A stretch of DNA of 64,000 nucleotides, from assembly GCA_052061695.1 (NCBI GenBank), contig JBPZEY010000008.1; one strand, written 5' to 3'. Each line of letters begins with the position of its first letter. Position 1 is the stretch's first letter. The notes beneath the pieces were generated by a model. It saw nothing but the letters and a program-made list of their open reading frames with translations. It searched no databases and was not told the DNA's origin. Positions 47,248 to 55,808 of this stretch are shown piece by piece. The stretch comes from Alkalicoccus luteus (GTDB lineage: Bacteria; Bacillota; Bacilli; Bacillales; Salisediminibacteriaceae). Both the position numbers and the translations under genes were made by a program.

Positions 47248-47999
47248 TCATCCGCAAGTCTGCGGATGAACTGGCCCTGATGCGCAAGGCGGGGGACATC
47301 GTTGCCCGCACTCATCAGGAGCTTCAGGCACACATCCAGCCGGGAGTCACAACGCAAGAACTGGATCAGATCGCCGACAGGTATATCCGATCTCAACATG
47401 CGGTTCCATCCTTCAAAGGGCTCTATGGATTTACGGGAAGTATTTGTACTTCAGTAAACGAAGAGTTGGTGCATGGAATACCCGGATCCCGGGTGCTCCA
47501 GGATGGTGACATCATCAGCATTGACATCGGGGCTATGTACGAAGGCTTTCACGGGGACTCCGCCTGGACGTATCCAGTCGGCAGCATTTCCCCGGAGTCG
47601 GAGCGTCTTTTGGACGTCACCGAAGCCTCGTTGTACGAAGGCCTGCGCGCTGCTGCGCCGGGGAACAATCTCTCCGACATTTCCCATGCCGTGCAGACCT
47701 ATGCAGAAGCAGCGGGATTTTCTGTTGTGAGAGAATACACCGGACACGGTATTGGCCGCAGCCTTCACGAAGATCCGGCCATTCCCCACTTCGGGCCTCC
47801 CGGCAAGGGACCCCGGCTGGAAACAGGAATGGTGCTGGCCGTGGAGCCGATGATCAATGCTGGGAAACGGCACGTACGGACGCTGTCCGACAATTGGACG
47901 GTCGTCACGAGTGACGGTTCCCGGTGCGCTCATTTTGAACACACGATTGCTATTGTCGAAACAGGATACGAAATACTGACAAAATCCAGTGATGGATGA
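47244..47999 (+). CDS. map: Methionine aminopeptidase
   Basis: Removes the initiator methionine. 251 residues of the pita-bread fold. Metal ligands are visible as DIGAMYEGFHGDSAWTY (two Asp), HGIGRSLHEDP (His), EPMINAG (Glu) and HFEHTIA (Glu). Coupled to adk by a four-base overlap; the next gene starts 13 bases after its stop. Confidence 0.96.
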   Translation: MIIRKSADELALMRKAGDIVARTHQELQAHIQPGVTTQELDQIADRYIRSQHAVPSFKGLYGFTGSICTSVNEELVHGIPGSRVLQDGDIISIDIGAMYEGFHGDSAWTYPVGSISPESERLLDVTEASLYEGLRAAAPGNNLSDISHAVQTYAEAAGFSVVREYTGHGIGRSLHEDPAIPHFGPPGKGPRLETGMVLAVEPMINAGKRHVRTLSDNWTVVTSDGSRCAHFEHTIAIVETGYEILTKSSDG

Positions 48000-48012
48000 A
48001 GGTGGTCAAGGA

Positions 48013-48315
48013 ATGAAAGATCCTGACTCGGTTCCACAAGCCGGTGAGCTTGTGCGGATACTGAATGGAAGGGATAGAGATCAATATGCGTGCATCATAG
48101 AGGTTCTTGACGAACGGTTTGTGCACATTGCCGACGGCGACAAGCGCAAAGTCGATCGTCCGAAACGCAAGAACCTGCAGCATTTAGAACGCATGGAGAT
48201 CATTGCCCCCGAAGTAAGGAACAGTATAATAGAAACAGGTCGTGTCACCAATGCGAAACTGCGTTTTGCAATTTCGTCCCATATCAACGATAATTTACTG
48301 AAGGAAGGAGAGTAA
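48013..48315 (+). CDS. KOW-domain RNA-binding protein (L14e-like, YbzG type)
   Basis: About 100 residues with a KOW-like N-terminus (GELVRILNGRDRDQYACII) and a short helical tail containing GRVTNAKLRFAISSHIND. It matches the small conserved protein found between map and infA in Bacilli, presumed to bind RNA or ribosomes. The ATG at 48013, seven bases after AAGGTGG, is preferred to GTG or ATG up to 24 bases earlier. Confidence 0.88.
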   Translation: MKDPDSVPQAGELVRILNGRDRDQYACIIEVLDERFVHIADGDKRKVDRPKRKNLQHLERMEIIAPEVRNSIIETGRVTNAKLRFAISSHINDNLLKEGE

Positions 48316-48319
48316 ATTC

Positions 48320-48538
48320 ATGGCCAAAGAAGATGTTATTGAAGTTGAAGGCACGGTCATAGAGCCGCTTCCAAACGCGATGTTCCGTGTCGAGCTGGAT
48401 AACGGGCACAAGGTGCTCGCACATGTATCCGGTAAAATTCGTATGCACTATATCCGTATTCTTCCGGGAGACAAGGTCACCGTCGAATTATCTCCGTATG
48501 ATCTGACTCGCGGTCGAATCACGTATCGATATAAATAA
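48320..48538 (+). CDS. infA: Translation initiation factor IF-1
   Basis: S1/OB-fold protein occupying the 30S A site during initiation. 72 residues, KEDVIEVEGTVIEPLPNAMF and YIRILPGDKVTVELSPYDLT. GAAGGAGAG precedes the ATG within six bases of the previous stop. Confidence 0.97.
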   Translation: MAKEDVIEVEGTVIEPLPNAMFRVELDNGHKVLAHVSGKIRMHYIRILPGDKVTVELSPYDLTRGRITYRYK

Positions 48539-48586
48539 CACCGGCAGAAGTCGCGCAGTACTCCGACTATCAAGGAGGTAAAGAAC

Positions 48587-48700
48587 ATGAAGGTAAGACC
48601 ATCCGTCAAACCAATTTGCGAAAAGTGCAAAGTAATTCGCCGCAAACGTACCGTCATGGTAATTTGCGAGAATCCAAAACACAAGCAGAAGCAAGGATAA
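48587..48700 (+). CDS. rpmJ: Ribosomal protein L36, zinc-binding form
   Basis: Smallest 50S protein, 37 residues. The zinc ligands are CEKC, a third Cys in VICEN and the His of PKHKQ. CAAGGAGGT is the ribosome-binding site. Confidence 0.95.
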   Translation: MKVRPSVKPICEKCKVIRRKRTVMVICENPKHKQKQG

Positions 48701-48718
48701 ATACAGGAGGTGTAATGT

Positions 48719-49084
48719 ATGGCACGAGTTGCAGGTATTGACATTCCCCGCGACAAGCGAGTAGTCATTTCCCTGACGTATATCTACGGAATCGGAAAGT
48801 CCCGCGCTGCGGAAATTCTCGAGGAAGCCGGCGTATCTCCTGATACCCGCGTCCGCGATCTTACAGAAGAAGAGCTCGGTAAAATCCGAAGCGTTGTCGA
48901 CAGCGTGAAGGTAGAAGGGGACCTCCGTCGTGAAGTTTCCCTCAACATCAAGCGTCTGATCGAAATCGGATCCTACCGTGGAATCCGTCACCGTCGCGGT
49001 CTGCCAGTCCGTGGTCAGAAGACGAAGAACAACGCGCGCTCCCGTAAAGGTGCACGCCGCACTGTAGCGAACAAGAAAAAGTAA
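48719..49084 (+). CDS. rpsM: Ribosomal protein S13
   Basis: 30S head protein contacting P-site tRNA and L5. 121 residues. ARVAGIDIPRDKRVVISLTY and the basic C-terminus RGQKTKNNARSRKGARRTVA are typical. Ribosome-binding site AGGAGGTG. Confidence 0.97.
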   Translation: MARVAGIDIPRDKRVVISLTYIYGIGKSRAAEILEEAGVSPDTRVRDLTEEELGKIRSVVDSVKVEGDLRREVSLNIKRLIEIGSYRGIRHRRGLPVRGQKTKNNARSRKGARRTVANKKK

Positions 49085-49102
49085 AGGAGGTAACGGAATA
49101 CT

Positions 49103-49495
49103 ATGGCTAAACCAAAAACGACTCGCGCAAAGCGCCGTCAGCGTAAAAATATAGAGTCCGGTATTGCACACATCCGTTCCACGTTCAACAACACGATTGT
49201 AACGATCACAGACCCTCAGGGAAACGCCGTATCCTGGGCTAGTGCAGGCGGTCTTGGATTCAAAGGCTCCCGTAAGTCCACTCCATTCGCAGCACAGACT
49301 GCAGCAGAAGCAGCAGCAAAAGCAGCAATGGATCACGGTATGAAGGAAGTTGAAGTTTCCGTTAAAGGGCCGGGTGCAGGACGTGAAGCAGCGATCCGTT
49401 CCCTTCAGGCTACTGGTCTTGAAGTGAGCATGATTCGTGACGTAACACCTGTTCCACACAACGGCTGCCGTCCACCAAAACGTCGCCGCGTATAA
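49103..49495 (+). CDS. rpsK: Ribosomal protein S11
   Basis: Platform protein of the 30S subunit, 130 residues. IAHIRSTFNNTIVTITDPQG and the C-terminal VTPVPHNGCRPPKRRRV are diagnostic. Confidence 0.97.
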   Translation: MAKPKTTRAKRRQRKNIESGIAHIRSTFNNTIVTITDPQGNAVSWASAGGLGFKGSRKSTPFAAQTAAEAAAKAAMDHGMKEVEVSVKGPGAGREAAIRSLQATGLEVSMIRDVTPVPHNGCRPPKRRRV

Positions 49496-49573
49496 TTGCA
49501 ACGAGCACAATGTCTCGTTCCACCTGAACGGGATGAAAATCGTAACAGTTCAAGGTGTGCCCAGTGAGGGATT

Positions 49574-49597
49574 CCGGTTGTGGTCACTCACAACCGG
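49574..49597 (+). promoter_or_regulatory. Perfect hairpin before rpoA
   Basis: CCGGTTGTG and CACAACCGG form a nine-base stem around GTCACT, in the 133-base rpsK-rpoA spacer. It could be a weak attenuator or an RNA-processing site. Only GGTTTC follows. Confidence 0.45.
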
Positions 49598-49628
49598 GGT
49601 TTCGACGTTTTGAAGGAGGGTTTGTTGA

Positions 49629-50573
49629 ATGATCGAGATAGAAAAGCCGAAGATTGAAACAGTCGAATTAAGCGACGATCAAACGTACGGAAAATTCGTC
49701 GTAGAACCTCTGGAACGTGGATACGGAACAACGCTTGGGAACTCTCTGCGCCGCATCATGCTCTCCTCACTGCCGGGAGCAGCGGTTACGTCCGTTTCCT
49801 TTAACGGCGTACTGCACGAGTTTTCAACTATTGAAGGTGTCGTGGAGGATGTAACCACGATCATCCTGAATCTGAAAAAGCTCGCGCTTAAAATCTACTC
49901 CGATGAGGAGAAGACGATTGAGATCGAAGCAAATGGAGAGGGAGTTGTCACTGCTGCGGACTTCACGCACGACAGCGACGTTGAAATCCTGAATCCGGAA
50001 CTTCATATCGCAACGCTCTCCAAAGGCGCGCAGTTCCAAATGAAAGTATCAGCGTCACGCGGCCGCGGGTATGTTCTCGCTGAGGACAACAATACCGGCG
50101 ACCTGCCGATCGGTGTCATTCCGATCGACTCCATCTTCACGCCGGTCGTGCGTGCGAACTACCAGGTGGAAAACACGCGTGTCGGTCAGGTAACAAACTA
50201 TGACAAGCTGACGCTCGACGTTTGGACAGATGGAAGTATCCGTCCGGAAGAAGCCGTATCGCTCGGAGCAAAGATCCTGACAGAACATCTGAACATCTTC
50301 GTCGGCCTCACCGATCAGGCGCAAAACGCTGAGATCATGGTCGAAAAAGAGGAAGATCAGAAGGAAAAGGTACTCGAGATGACGATCGAGGAACTCGACC
50401 TATCTGTGCGATCATACAACTGCCTGAAGCGTGCCGGTATTAATACAGTTCAGGAACTGACGCAGAAGTCCGAAGAGGACATGATGAAAGTGCGCAACCT
50501 CGGACGCAAATCCCTTGAGGAAGTCCAGGAAAAGCTGCACGAACTCAGCCTCGGCCTGCGTAAAGAAGACTGA
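49629..50573 (+). CDS. rpoA: RNA polymerase alpha subunit
   Basis: Platform for polymerase assembly. 314 residues. The N-terminal dimerisation domain includes RGYGTTLGNSLRRIMLSSLPG; the C-terminal domain (about 240-314) with LDLSVRSYNCLKRAGINTVQ contacts activators and UP elements. GAAGGAGGG precedes the ATG. Confidence 0.97.
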   Translation: MIEIEKPKIETVELSDDQTYGKFVVEPLERGYGTTLGNSLRRIMLSSLPGAAVTSVSFNGVLHEFSTIEGVVEDVTTIILNLKKLALKIYSDEEKTIEIEANGEGVVTAADFTHDSDVEILNPELHIATLSKGAQFQMKVSASRGRGYVLAEDNNTGDLPIGVIPIDSIFTPVVRANYQVENTRVGQVTNYDKLTLDVWTDGSIRPEEAVSLGAKILTEHLNIFVGLTDQAQNAEIMVEKEEDQKEKVLEMTIEELDLSVRSYNCLKRAGINTVQELTQKSEEDMMKVRNLGRKSLEEVQEKLHELSLGLRKED

Positions 50574-50627
50574 CGACTTTGCATCCGGCTTTGGCCGGAT
50601 GGATTCAGCGAAGGAGGGAAATGACTC

Positions 50628-50990
50628 ATGGCATACAGAAAGCTCGGTCGTGACAGCAGCGCGCGTAAAGCCCTGCTCCGCGATCTCACTACAGATCTGA
50701 TTATCAATGAGCGCATTGAAACGACAGAAGCGAAAGCAAAGGAAATTCGTTCCACTGTCGAGAAGATGATCACGCTCGGTAAGCGTGGAGACCTGCATGC
50801 ACGCCGTCAGGCTGCTGCATTCGTCCGCAAAGAAACAGCGAACGAAGAAACTGGTCAGGACGCAGTCCAGAAGCTTTTCGATGACATCGCAAAGCGCTAC
50901 GACGAACGCCAGGGTGGCTACACTCGCGTGATGAAGCTTGGACCACGCCGCGGAGACGGTGCGGAAATGGCAATCATCGAGCTCGTATAA
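50628..50990 (+). CDS. rplQ: Ribosomal protein L17
   Basis: 50S exit-tunnel-side protein, 120 residues. AYRKLGRDSSARKALLRDLT and GGYTRVMKLGPRRGDGAEMA match the family. Last gene of the superoperon, followed by a terminator. Confidence 0.97.
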   Translation: MAYRKLGRDSSARKALLRDLTTDLIINERIETTEAKAKEIRSTVEKMITLGKRGDLHARRQAAAFVRKETANEETGQDAVQKLFDDIAKRYDERQGGYTRVMKLGPRRGDGAEMAIIELV

Positions 50991-50997
50991 GGAAGCG

Positions 50998-51050
50998 AAA
51001 GGGGCGCACAGCCAATGCTGGAAACAGTCATTGCGCGACGCCCTTTTTTT
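50998..51050 (+). terminator. Terminator of the S10-spc-alpha superoperon
   Basis: AAAGGGGCG at the left pairs with CGCCCTTT at the right, with an irregular inner stem, followed by a seven-T run. Confidence 0.85.
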
Positions 51051-51090
51051 GTTGATAATGGACGACCGCAGGGGGCTCCTCGTTTCCGCT

Positions 51091-51217
51091 TCCGCACAAC
51101 AGCCGTCTATCTGCGCATAAACGGCGGATCTTTACGCACAACGAGGGTACCGGTACGCATAAAGCAGCGATCACTGCGCACAGCGGCGGAATCTGCTGCG
51201 AATAGGGGCTGTGAGTT
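51091..51217 (+). repeat. Degenerate 21-bp tandem repeats upstream of ecfA1
   Basis: Units begin at 51091, 51112, 51133, 51154, 51175 and 51197. Each starts with a variant of TRCGCAYAA (TCCGCACAAC, TGCGCATAAA, TACGCACAAC, TACGCATAAA, TGCGCACAGC, TGCGAATAGG) and continues into a less conserved half. The spacing is 21 bases, 22 once, equal to two DNA turns. The unit is too degenerate and short of spacers to be a CRISPR. Confidence 0.65.
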
Positions 51218-51276
51218 ACGATTAGCCTCTCAGCAGAGATCCATCATTCATCTATACGTGAAAGGAGCGGGCAGAC

Positions 51277-52098
51277 ATGAGCCGGGTAATCGTAGAAAAC
51301 GTCTCGTTTTCCTATGATGGGGAGACAGATGTCGTAAAAAACGTGTCGTTTACCGCTGCAGCCGGTGAATGGCTGGCGGTAACCGGCCACAACGGTTCCG
51401 GCAAGTCGACGCTCGCCCGCTGTCTGAACGGCCTGCTGCTTCCGCGGGAGGGCACGGTGACGACGTGCGGCTTTCTGACGACCGACCCGGAGACGATCAT
51501 GACACTCCGCCGCCGGGCCGGGATGGTGTTTCAGCAGCCGGATAACCAGCTGGTCGCCCCGACGGTCGCAGACGATATCGCCTTCGGACTTGAGAATGCG
51601 GGCATTCCGTATGACGAGATGAAGGAGCGTGTCGCAGCGGCAGTGGAGAGGCTCGGATTAAGCGGGCTCGAGGACCGCGAGCCGCACCGCCTTTCCGGGG
51701 GTCAGAAGCAGCGTGTGGCCCTTGCCGGCATTACGGCGCTGAAGCCGGATGTGATCATTCTGGACGAGGCGTCGTCGATGCTGGACCCGGCCGGACGAAG
51801 TGACGTACGTGACGTTGTCCGCAGGCTTTGCCGCGAGGACGGAATCACGGTCATTATGATCACGCATGACCTCGAGGAAGCTGCTGAAGCGGACCGCATG
51901 CTCGTCATGCGCGAAGGGCAGTTGACAGCCGATGCATCGCCGGCTGAGCTGTTCAAAAAGCCTGATCTCTTAAAAGAGGCGGGCCTGGTGCTTCCGCTTG
52001 CGGTGCTGATGGCGGAGCGGTTGCGGCTGGAAGGGATTGACCCCGGGTCCCCTACGTCAGAAGAAGAGCTGGTGAGGGTGCTGTGCAATTACGTGTAG
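51277..52098 (+). CDS. ecfA1: ECF transporter ATPase EcfA1
   Basis: One of the two ATPases of the shared energy-coupling module for vitamin and metal uptake. 273 residues. Walker A GHNGSGKST at about 34-42, Q-loop FQQPDNQL, signature LSGGQKQRVALAG and Walker B VIILDEASSMLD. The ATG follows AAAGGAGCG. It overlaps ecfA2 by 16 bases. The position after rplQ is conserved in Bacilli; substrate-specific S components are not in the window. Confidence 0.96.
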   Translation: MSRVIVENVSFSYDGETDVVKNVSFTAAAGEWLAVTGHNGSGKSTLARCLNGLLLPREGTVTTCGFLTTDPETIMTLRRRAGMVFQQPDNQLVAPTVADDIAFGLENAGIPYDEMKERVAAAVERLGLSGLEDREPHRLSGGQKQRVALAGITALKPDVIILDEASSMLDPAGRSDVRDVVRRLCREDGITVIMITHDLEEAAEADRMLVMREGQLTADASPAELFKKPDLLKEAGLVLPLAVLMAERLRLEGIDPGSPTSEEELVRVLCNYV

Positions 52099-52958
52099 AG
52101 AACGTTTCGTATGCCTATATGCCGGGAGGCCCGTTTGAAGCGAAGGCACTTCAGGGCACGTCGGTCTCATTTGCCTTCGGTGCCTTTCACGCCTGCGTCG
52201 GCCATACCGGGTCGGGCAAGTCGACGCTGCTGCAGCTGTTAAACGGCCTGCTCCGTCCGCAGGAGGGAACAGTCTACGTCGGCGACTGGACGATCACCCC
52301 GGAAACGAAGCAGAAGCACATAGCGGGTCTTCGCCGCAAAGCAGGCGTCGTGTTTCAGTTTCCCGAGGCCCAGCTGTTTGATGAAACAGTGATCGACGAC
52401 GTCATGTACGGTCCGAAAAACCTCGGTCTCACGGATGACGAGGCCCGCCGTCTCGCGGAAGAGGCACTTGCACGCACCGGCATCAGCGCCGAGCTGTTCA
52501 CCCGTTCGCCGTTCGATTTGAGCGGGGGACAGATGCGCCGGGCTGCGATTGCAGGCGTGCTCGCAATGGAACCGGAGCTGCTGTTACTCGATGAGCCGAC
52601 GGCAGGACTCGATCCGGCCGGCCGTGAAAGCATGATGGAGCTGTTTCGCTCCTGGCAAGAGGAAAAGCCGGAGCGGACCGTCGTTATGATTTCCCATGAC
52701 ATGAATGCCGTCGCCCGCTATGCAGACACGGTGACGGTGATGGAGGACGGAAAAGCGATCGCGCAGAAAGCGCCGCGTGAGCTGTTTACGGACGCGGAGC
52801 TTTTGGAGCGCCATCAGCTGGAAATGCCGGACACCGTCAGGCTCCTGTACCGGCTGAGAGAGGCTTCCGGAGCTAAAGTGGATATCAGTGCCTTTGATGA
52901 AACAGAAACATTCTCGCGCATTCTGACGCTTCTGAAAGGGGGCGTACAGGATGCTTGA
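52083..52958 (+). CDS. ecfA2: ECF transporter ATPase EcfA2
   Basis: Second ATPase of the energy-coupling module, 291 residues. Walker A GHTGSGKST, Q-loop VFQFPEAQLFDETV, signature DLSGGQMRRAAIAG and Walker B LLLLDEPTAGLD. GTG start at 52083 within the end of ecfA1 after GGTGAGGGTG. The stop overlaps ecfT by eight bases. Confidence 0.96.
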   Translation: MQLRVENVSYAYMPGGPFEAKALQGTSVSFAFGAFHACVGHTGSGKSTLLQLLNGLLRPQEGTVYVGDWTITPETKQKHIAGLRRKAGVVFQFPEAQLFDETVIDDVMYGPKNLGLTDDEARRLAEEALARTGISAELFTRSPFDLSGGQMRRAAIAGVLAMEPELLLLDEPTAGLDPAGRESMMELFRSWQEEKPERTVVMISHDMNAVARYADTVTVMEDGKAIAQKAPRELFTDAELLERHQLEMPDTVRLLYRLREASGAKVDISAFDETETFSRILTLLKGGVQDA

Positions 52959-53748
52959 GCACGTCATCATCGGCCAGTACGTGCCGGGGAAATCGTTCGT
53001 TCATTCGCTTGATCCCCGGGCAAAGCTGATTGCCGTCATCATTTTTATGATCTTTCTGTTCGTCTCACGTGACCCGCTCGTGCTCGGGACGGCAGCAGCG
53101 CTCACGGTCGCCGCCTTTTTATCCGCCGGGATCCCGTTCCGCTTTTTCTGGAAAGGAATCCGCGTGATTCTGCTTATCGTCGTCTTTACGTTCCTCCTGC
53201 ATCTGTTTATGACGCGGGATGGAACAGTGCTCGTCAGTCTCGGCTGGCTCACGATTTACAGCGGCGGCGTTATAGAGGGCAGCCTGATTGCGACGCGCCT
53301 GTTTTTATTGATCGTGCTCGCGACGATGCTCACTCTCACGACGACCCCGGTTGATCTGACCGACGGGATGGAGCGGCTCATGCATCCGCTCAACCGTTTC
53401 CGCGTGCCGGTATATGAGCTTGCGCTGACGATGTCGATCGCGCTCCGCTTTATCCCGACGCTTTTAACGGAAACGGAAAAGATTTTAAAGGCACAGACCG
53501 CCCGGGGCGCCACGTTCTCCAGCGGCTCGATCTGGAAGCGGCTTAACGCGTTTATCCCAGTGCTCGTGCCGCTGTTTGTCCAGTCGTTTCAGCGGGCCGA
53601 AGAGCTGGCAGAAGCGATGGAGGCGAGAGGCTACGCGGGCGGTGAAGGACGCACGAAGTTCCGGCAGCTCGCCTGGCGGAACCGCGATACGGTCGTGCTG
53701 CTCGTGTTTGCAGCTTTTGGCGTGTGGAGCGTGCTGTCTGTTGGATAA
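52951..53748 (+). CDS. ecfT: ECF transporter transmembrane subunit EcfT
   Basis: Membrane scaffold linking EcfA1A2 to vitamin-specific S components. 265 residues with about five hydrophobic helices between residues 25 and 145 and one at the C-terminus. Two Ala-Arg-Gly coupling motifs, AQTARGATF and AMEARGYAGG, which dock into the ATPases, are present. Confidence 0.95.
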   Translation: MLEHVIIGQYVPGKSFVHSLDPRAKLIAVIIFMIFLFVSRDPLVLGTAAALTVAAFLSAGIPFRFFWKGIRVILLIVVFTFLLHLFMTRDGTVLVSLGWLTIYSGGVIEGSLIATRLFLLIVLATMLTLTTTPVDLTDGMERLMHPLNRFRVPVYELALTMSIALRFIPTLLTETEKILKAQTARGATFSSGSIWKRLNAFIPVLVPLFVQSFQRAEELAEAMEARGYAGGEGRTKFRQLAWRNRDTVVLLVFAAFGVWSVLSVG

Positions 53749-53763
53749 AAAGGAGCGTTGTTC

Positions 53764-54549
53764 ATGAAACGTATGGTGATGCAGATCAGCTATGACGGGA
53801 GCGGCTTTCGCGGCTACCAGAAGCAGCCGGACGCGCGCTCGGTCCAGGGAGAGGTCGAGCGGGCGCTCGCTAAATTGCATAAAGCAGCCAGCTGGCCGTC
53901 CACGTCGTCGGGGCGAACGGACACCGGCGTGCATGCACTAAGCCAGCCGGTTCACTTCGATACGCCGCTCGCTATTCCGGAAGAGCGCTGGCCGATGGCA
54001 CTGAACAGCCTGCTGCCGGATGACATCCACGTGAGACACGCTGAGACGGCTCCGGAAGGGTTTCACGCCCGCTATGGAGCTGTGGCGAAGGAATACCGCT
54101 ACCGGCTCACGACAGCCCGGGAGCGGGACGTCTTCCGCAGACACTACGTGTACCAGCTGCGGCACGAGCCGGATGCAGAGCGCATGCAGAAAGCGGCTGC
54201 CTATCTGCTCGGCACGCACAACTTTGCGAGCCTCTCCTCGCCCCGCACGGACGTCGAGGACAAAGTAAGGACGATGTACGCGATCGACGTGATCCGGGAA
54301 GGCGAGGAGTGGGTGCTGCGCTTTATCGGGAGCGGCTTTTTGTACCAGATGGTGCGCGTCATGACCGGCACGCTGTTAGACATCGGGTACGGCAGCCGCG
54401 AGCCGGAGTCACTTCCGGAGCTGCTTCATGCAGAAGACCGTACGCTCGCTGCGAAAACAGCCCCCGGCCACGGCCTTTATTTAGCCGGCGTCGACTACAC
54501 GGAAGAGGAGCTGAAGGCACGTCTCGCAGCTAAAATCCATCCGCAGTAA
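53764..54549 (+). CDS. truA: tRNA pseudouridine(38-40) synthase TruA
   Basis: Modifies the anticodon stem-loop of many tRNAs. 261 residues. The catalytic aspartate lies in SSGRTDTGVHAL at about 51-62 and GSGFLYQMVRVMTGTLLDIG is typical. ATG at 53764, six to eight bases after AAAAAGGAGCG, is preferred to the TTG two codons earlier. Confidence 0.95.
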   Translation: MKRMVMQISYDGSGFRGYQKQPDARSVQGEVERALAKLHKAASWPSTSSGRTDTGVHALSQPVHFDTPLAIPEERWPMALNSLLPDDIHVRHAETAPEGFHARYGAVAKEYRYRLTTARERDVFRRHYVYQLRHEPDAERMQKAAAYLLGTHNFASLSSPRTDVEDKVRTMYAIDVIREGEEWVLRFIGSGFLYQMVRVMTGTLLDIGYGSREPESLPELLHAEDRTLAAKTAPGHGLYLAGVDYTEEELKARLAAKIHPQ

Positions 54550-54589
54550 AAAAAGATGGAAAAACAACTCGCCCGTGTGTTTTTTCGTA

Positions 54590-54618
54590 TTGACACAGCA
54601 GAGCATCTATTATATGAT
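54590..54618 (+). promoter_or_regulatory. Promoter of rplM-rpsI
   Basis: A perfect TTGACA at 54590-54595, a 17-base spacer and TATGAT at 54613-54618. Confidence 0.85.
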
Positions 54619-54619
54619 G

Positions 54620-54682
54620 GTTAACGGTATTCTTATGCCCACTTGCCCCGGGTACGGAATCGATTAGATCGTAAGTTGTTTT
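54620..54682 (+). ncRNA. Probable ribosomal protein L13 mRNA leader
   Basis: The transcript start region TTAACGGTATTCTTATGCCC with CCCCGGGTACGGAATCGATT and the closing T-run at about 54676-54685 resemble the L13 leader found before rplM in Bacilli. L13 or a subassembly would control rplM-rpsI. Boundaries are approximate and the family match is from memory. Confidence 0.6.
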
Positions 54683-54716
54683 TTTGAATGAGTCACATTT
54701 AGGAGGGAAATTAATC

Positions 54717-55154
54717 ATGCGTACAACATATATGGCGAAGCCAACTGAAGTAGAACGCAAATGGCTGGTTGTTGACGCAGAAGGCCAGACGCTCGGTCGT
54801 CTGTCTTCTGAGGTTGCAAGCCTGCTCCGCGGGAAGCACAAGCCAACATTCACCCCGCACATCGATACTGGTGACAATGTCATCATCATCAATGCTGACA
54901 AGATCCACCTGACAGGTAACAAGCTGCAGGACAAGTACTACTACCGTCACAGCCGTTACCCAGGTTCCCTGAAGGCGACTTCTGCAGGCGACATGCGTGC
55001 GAACAAGCCGGAGCGTCTGCTTGAGCTTTCCATCAAAGGAATGCTTCCAAAAGGCCCGCTCGGCCGTCAGACAGGAAAGAAACTGCACGTGTATGCTGGA
55101 AGCGAGCACCCACACGCAGCACAACAACCAGAAGCGTACGAGCTACGCGGATAA
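54717..55154 (+). CDS. rplM: Ribosomal protein L13
   Basis: Early-assembling 50S protein, 145 residues. MAKPTEVERKWLVVDAEGQT and GMLPKGPLGRQTGKKLHVYA are diagnostic. ATG at 54717 has AGGAGGG before it; the upstream in-frame ATG at 54684 would be inside the leader. Confidence 0.97.
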   Translation: MRTTYMAKPTEVERKWLVVDAEGQTLGRLSSEVASLLRGKHKPTFTPHIDTGDNVIIINADKIHLTGNKLQDKYYYRHSRYPGSLKATSAGDMRANKPERLLELSIKGMLPKGPLGRQTGKKLHVYAGSEHPHAAQQPEAYELRG

Positions 55155-55174
55155 TTTAAAGGGAGGGAATTTTC

Positions 55175-55567
55175 TTGGCACAAGTTCAATACAATGGAAC
55201 AGGTCGTCGTAAAAACTCCGTTGCCCGCGTGCGTCTCGTACCAGGTGATGGTACGATCATGATCAACAAGCGCAGCATCGATGACTACTTCGACCTCGAA
55301 ACACTCAAAGTAATCGTAAAGCAGCCACTGGCTGAAACACAAACAGAAGGCACGTACGACATTCACGTGACTGTAAACGGCGGTGGCTACACAGGCCAGG
55401 CCGGTGCAATCCGTCACGGTGTTGCACGCGCACTGCTTCAAGCAGATCCGGAATTCCGTCCGGCTCTGAAGAAAGCTGGCTACCTGACTCGTGATGCACG
55501 AATGAAAGAGCGTAAGAAATACGGTCTTAAAGCAGCACGTCGTGCACCTCAGTTCTCGAAGCGATAA
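55175..55567 (+). CDS. rpsI: Ribosomal protein S9
   Basis: 30S head protein whose C-terminal tail reaches the P-site tRNA. 130 residues, GTGRRKNSVARVRLVPGDGT and the tail KYGLKAARRAPQFSKR. TTG start after GGGAGGG. Confidence 0.97.
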   Translation: MAQVQYNGTGRRKNSVARVRLVPGDGTIMINKRSIDDYFDLETLKVIVKQPLAETQTEGTYDIHVTVNGGGYTGQAGAIRHGVARALLQADPEFRPALKKAGYLTRDARMKERKKYGLKAARRAPQFSKR

Positions 55568-55616
55568 TTTCAAACAACAGCGGCTGGGCGCCTGTGGACG
55601 GCGCCCAACTCGTCAA

Positions 55617-55650
55617 AACCCTCTGCTACCAACCCGGCAGAGGGTTTTTT
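55617..55650 (+). terminator. Terminator after rpsI
   Basis: AACCCTCTGC pairs with GCAGAGGGTT around TACCAACCCG, then six T residues. A second stem, TGGGCGCC/GGCGCCCA at about 55585-55607, lies upstream. Confidence 0.93.
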
Positions 55651-55808
55651 ATTATGTTCAGCTTCTACCTTAACGTGCTTATCGAACCGCATGTTTTTAT
55701 GATGATGCCTTAATCAAAACGACATCCTTGAAGGAATACTAGCTGCAGGCTAGAAGAAGGAAGGGACAGGAAGAGGTTGACAACAAAAATGGAGAGGTGT
55801 TTCTGTAA

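Noticed and set aside
51091..51217. CRISPR array
   Set aside because: Units are 21 bases, degenerate and contiguous; there are no unique spacers between identical repeats and no cas genes.
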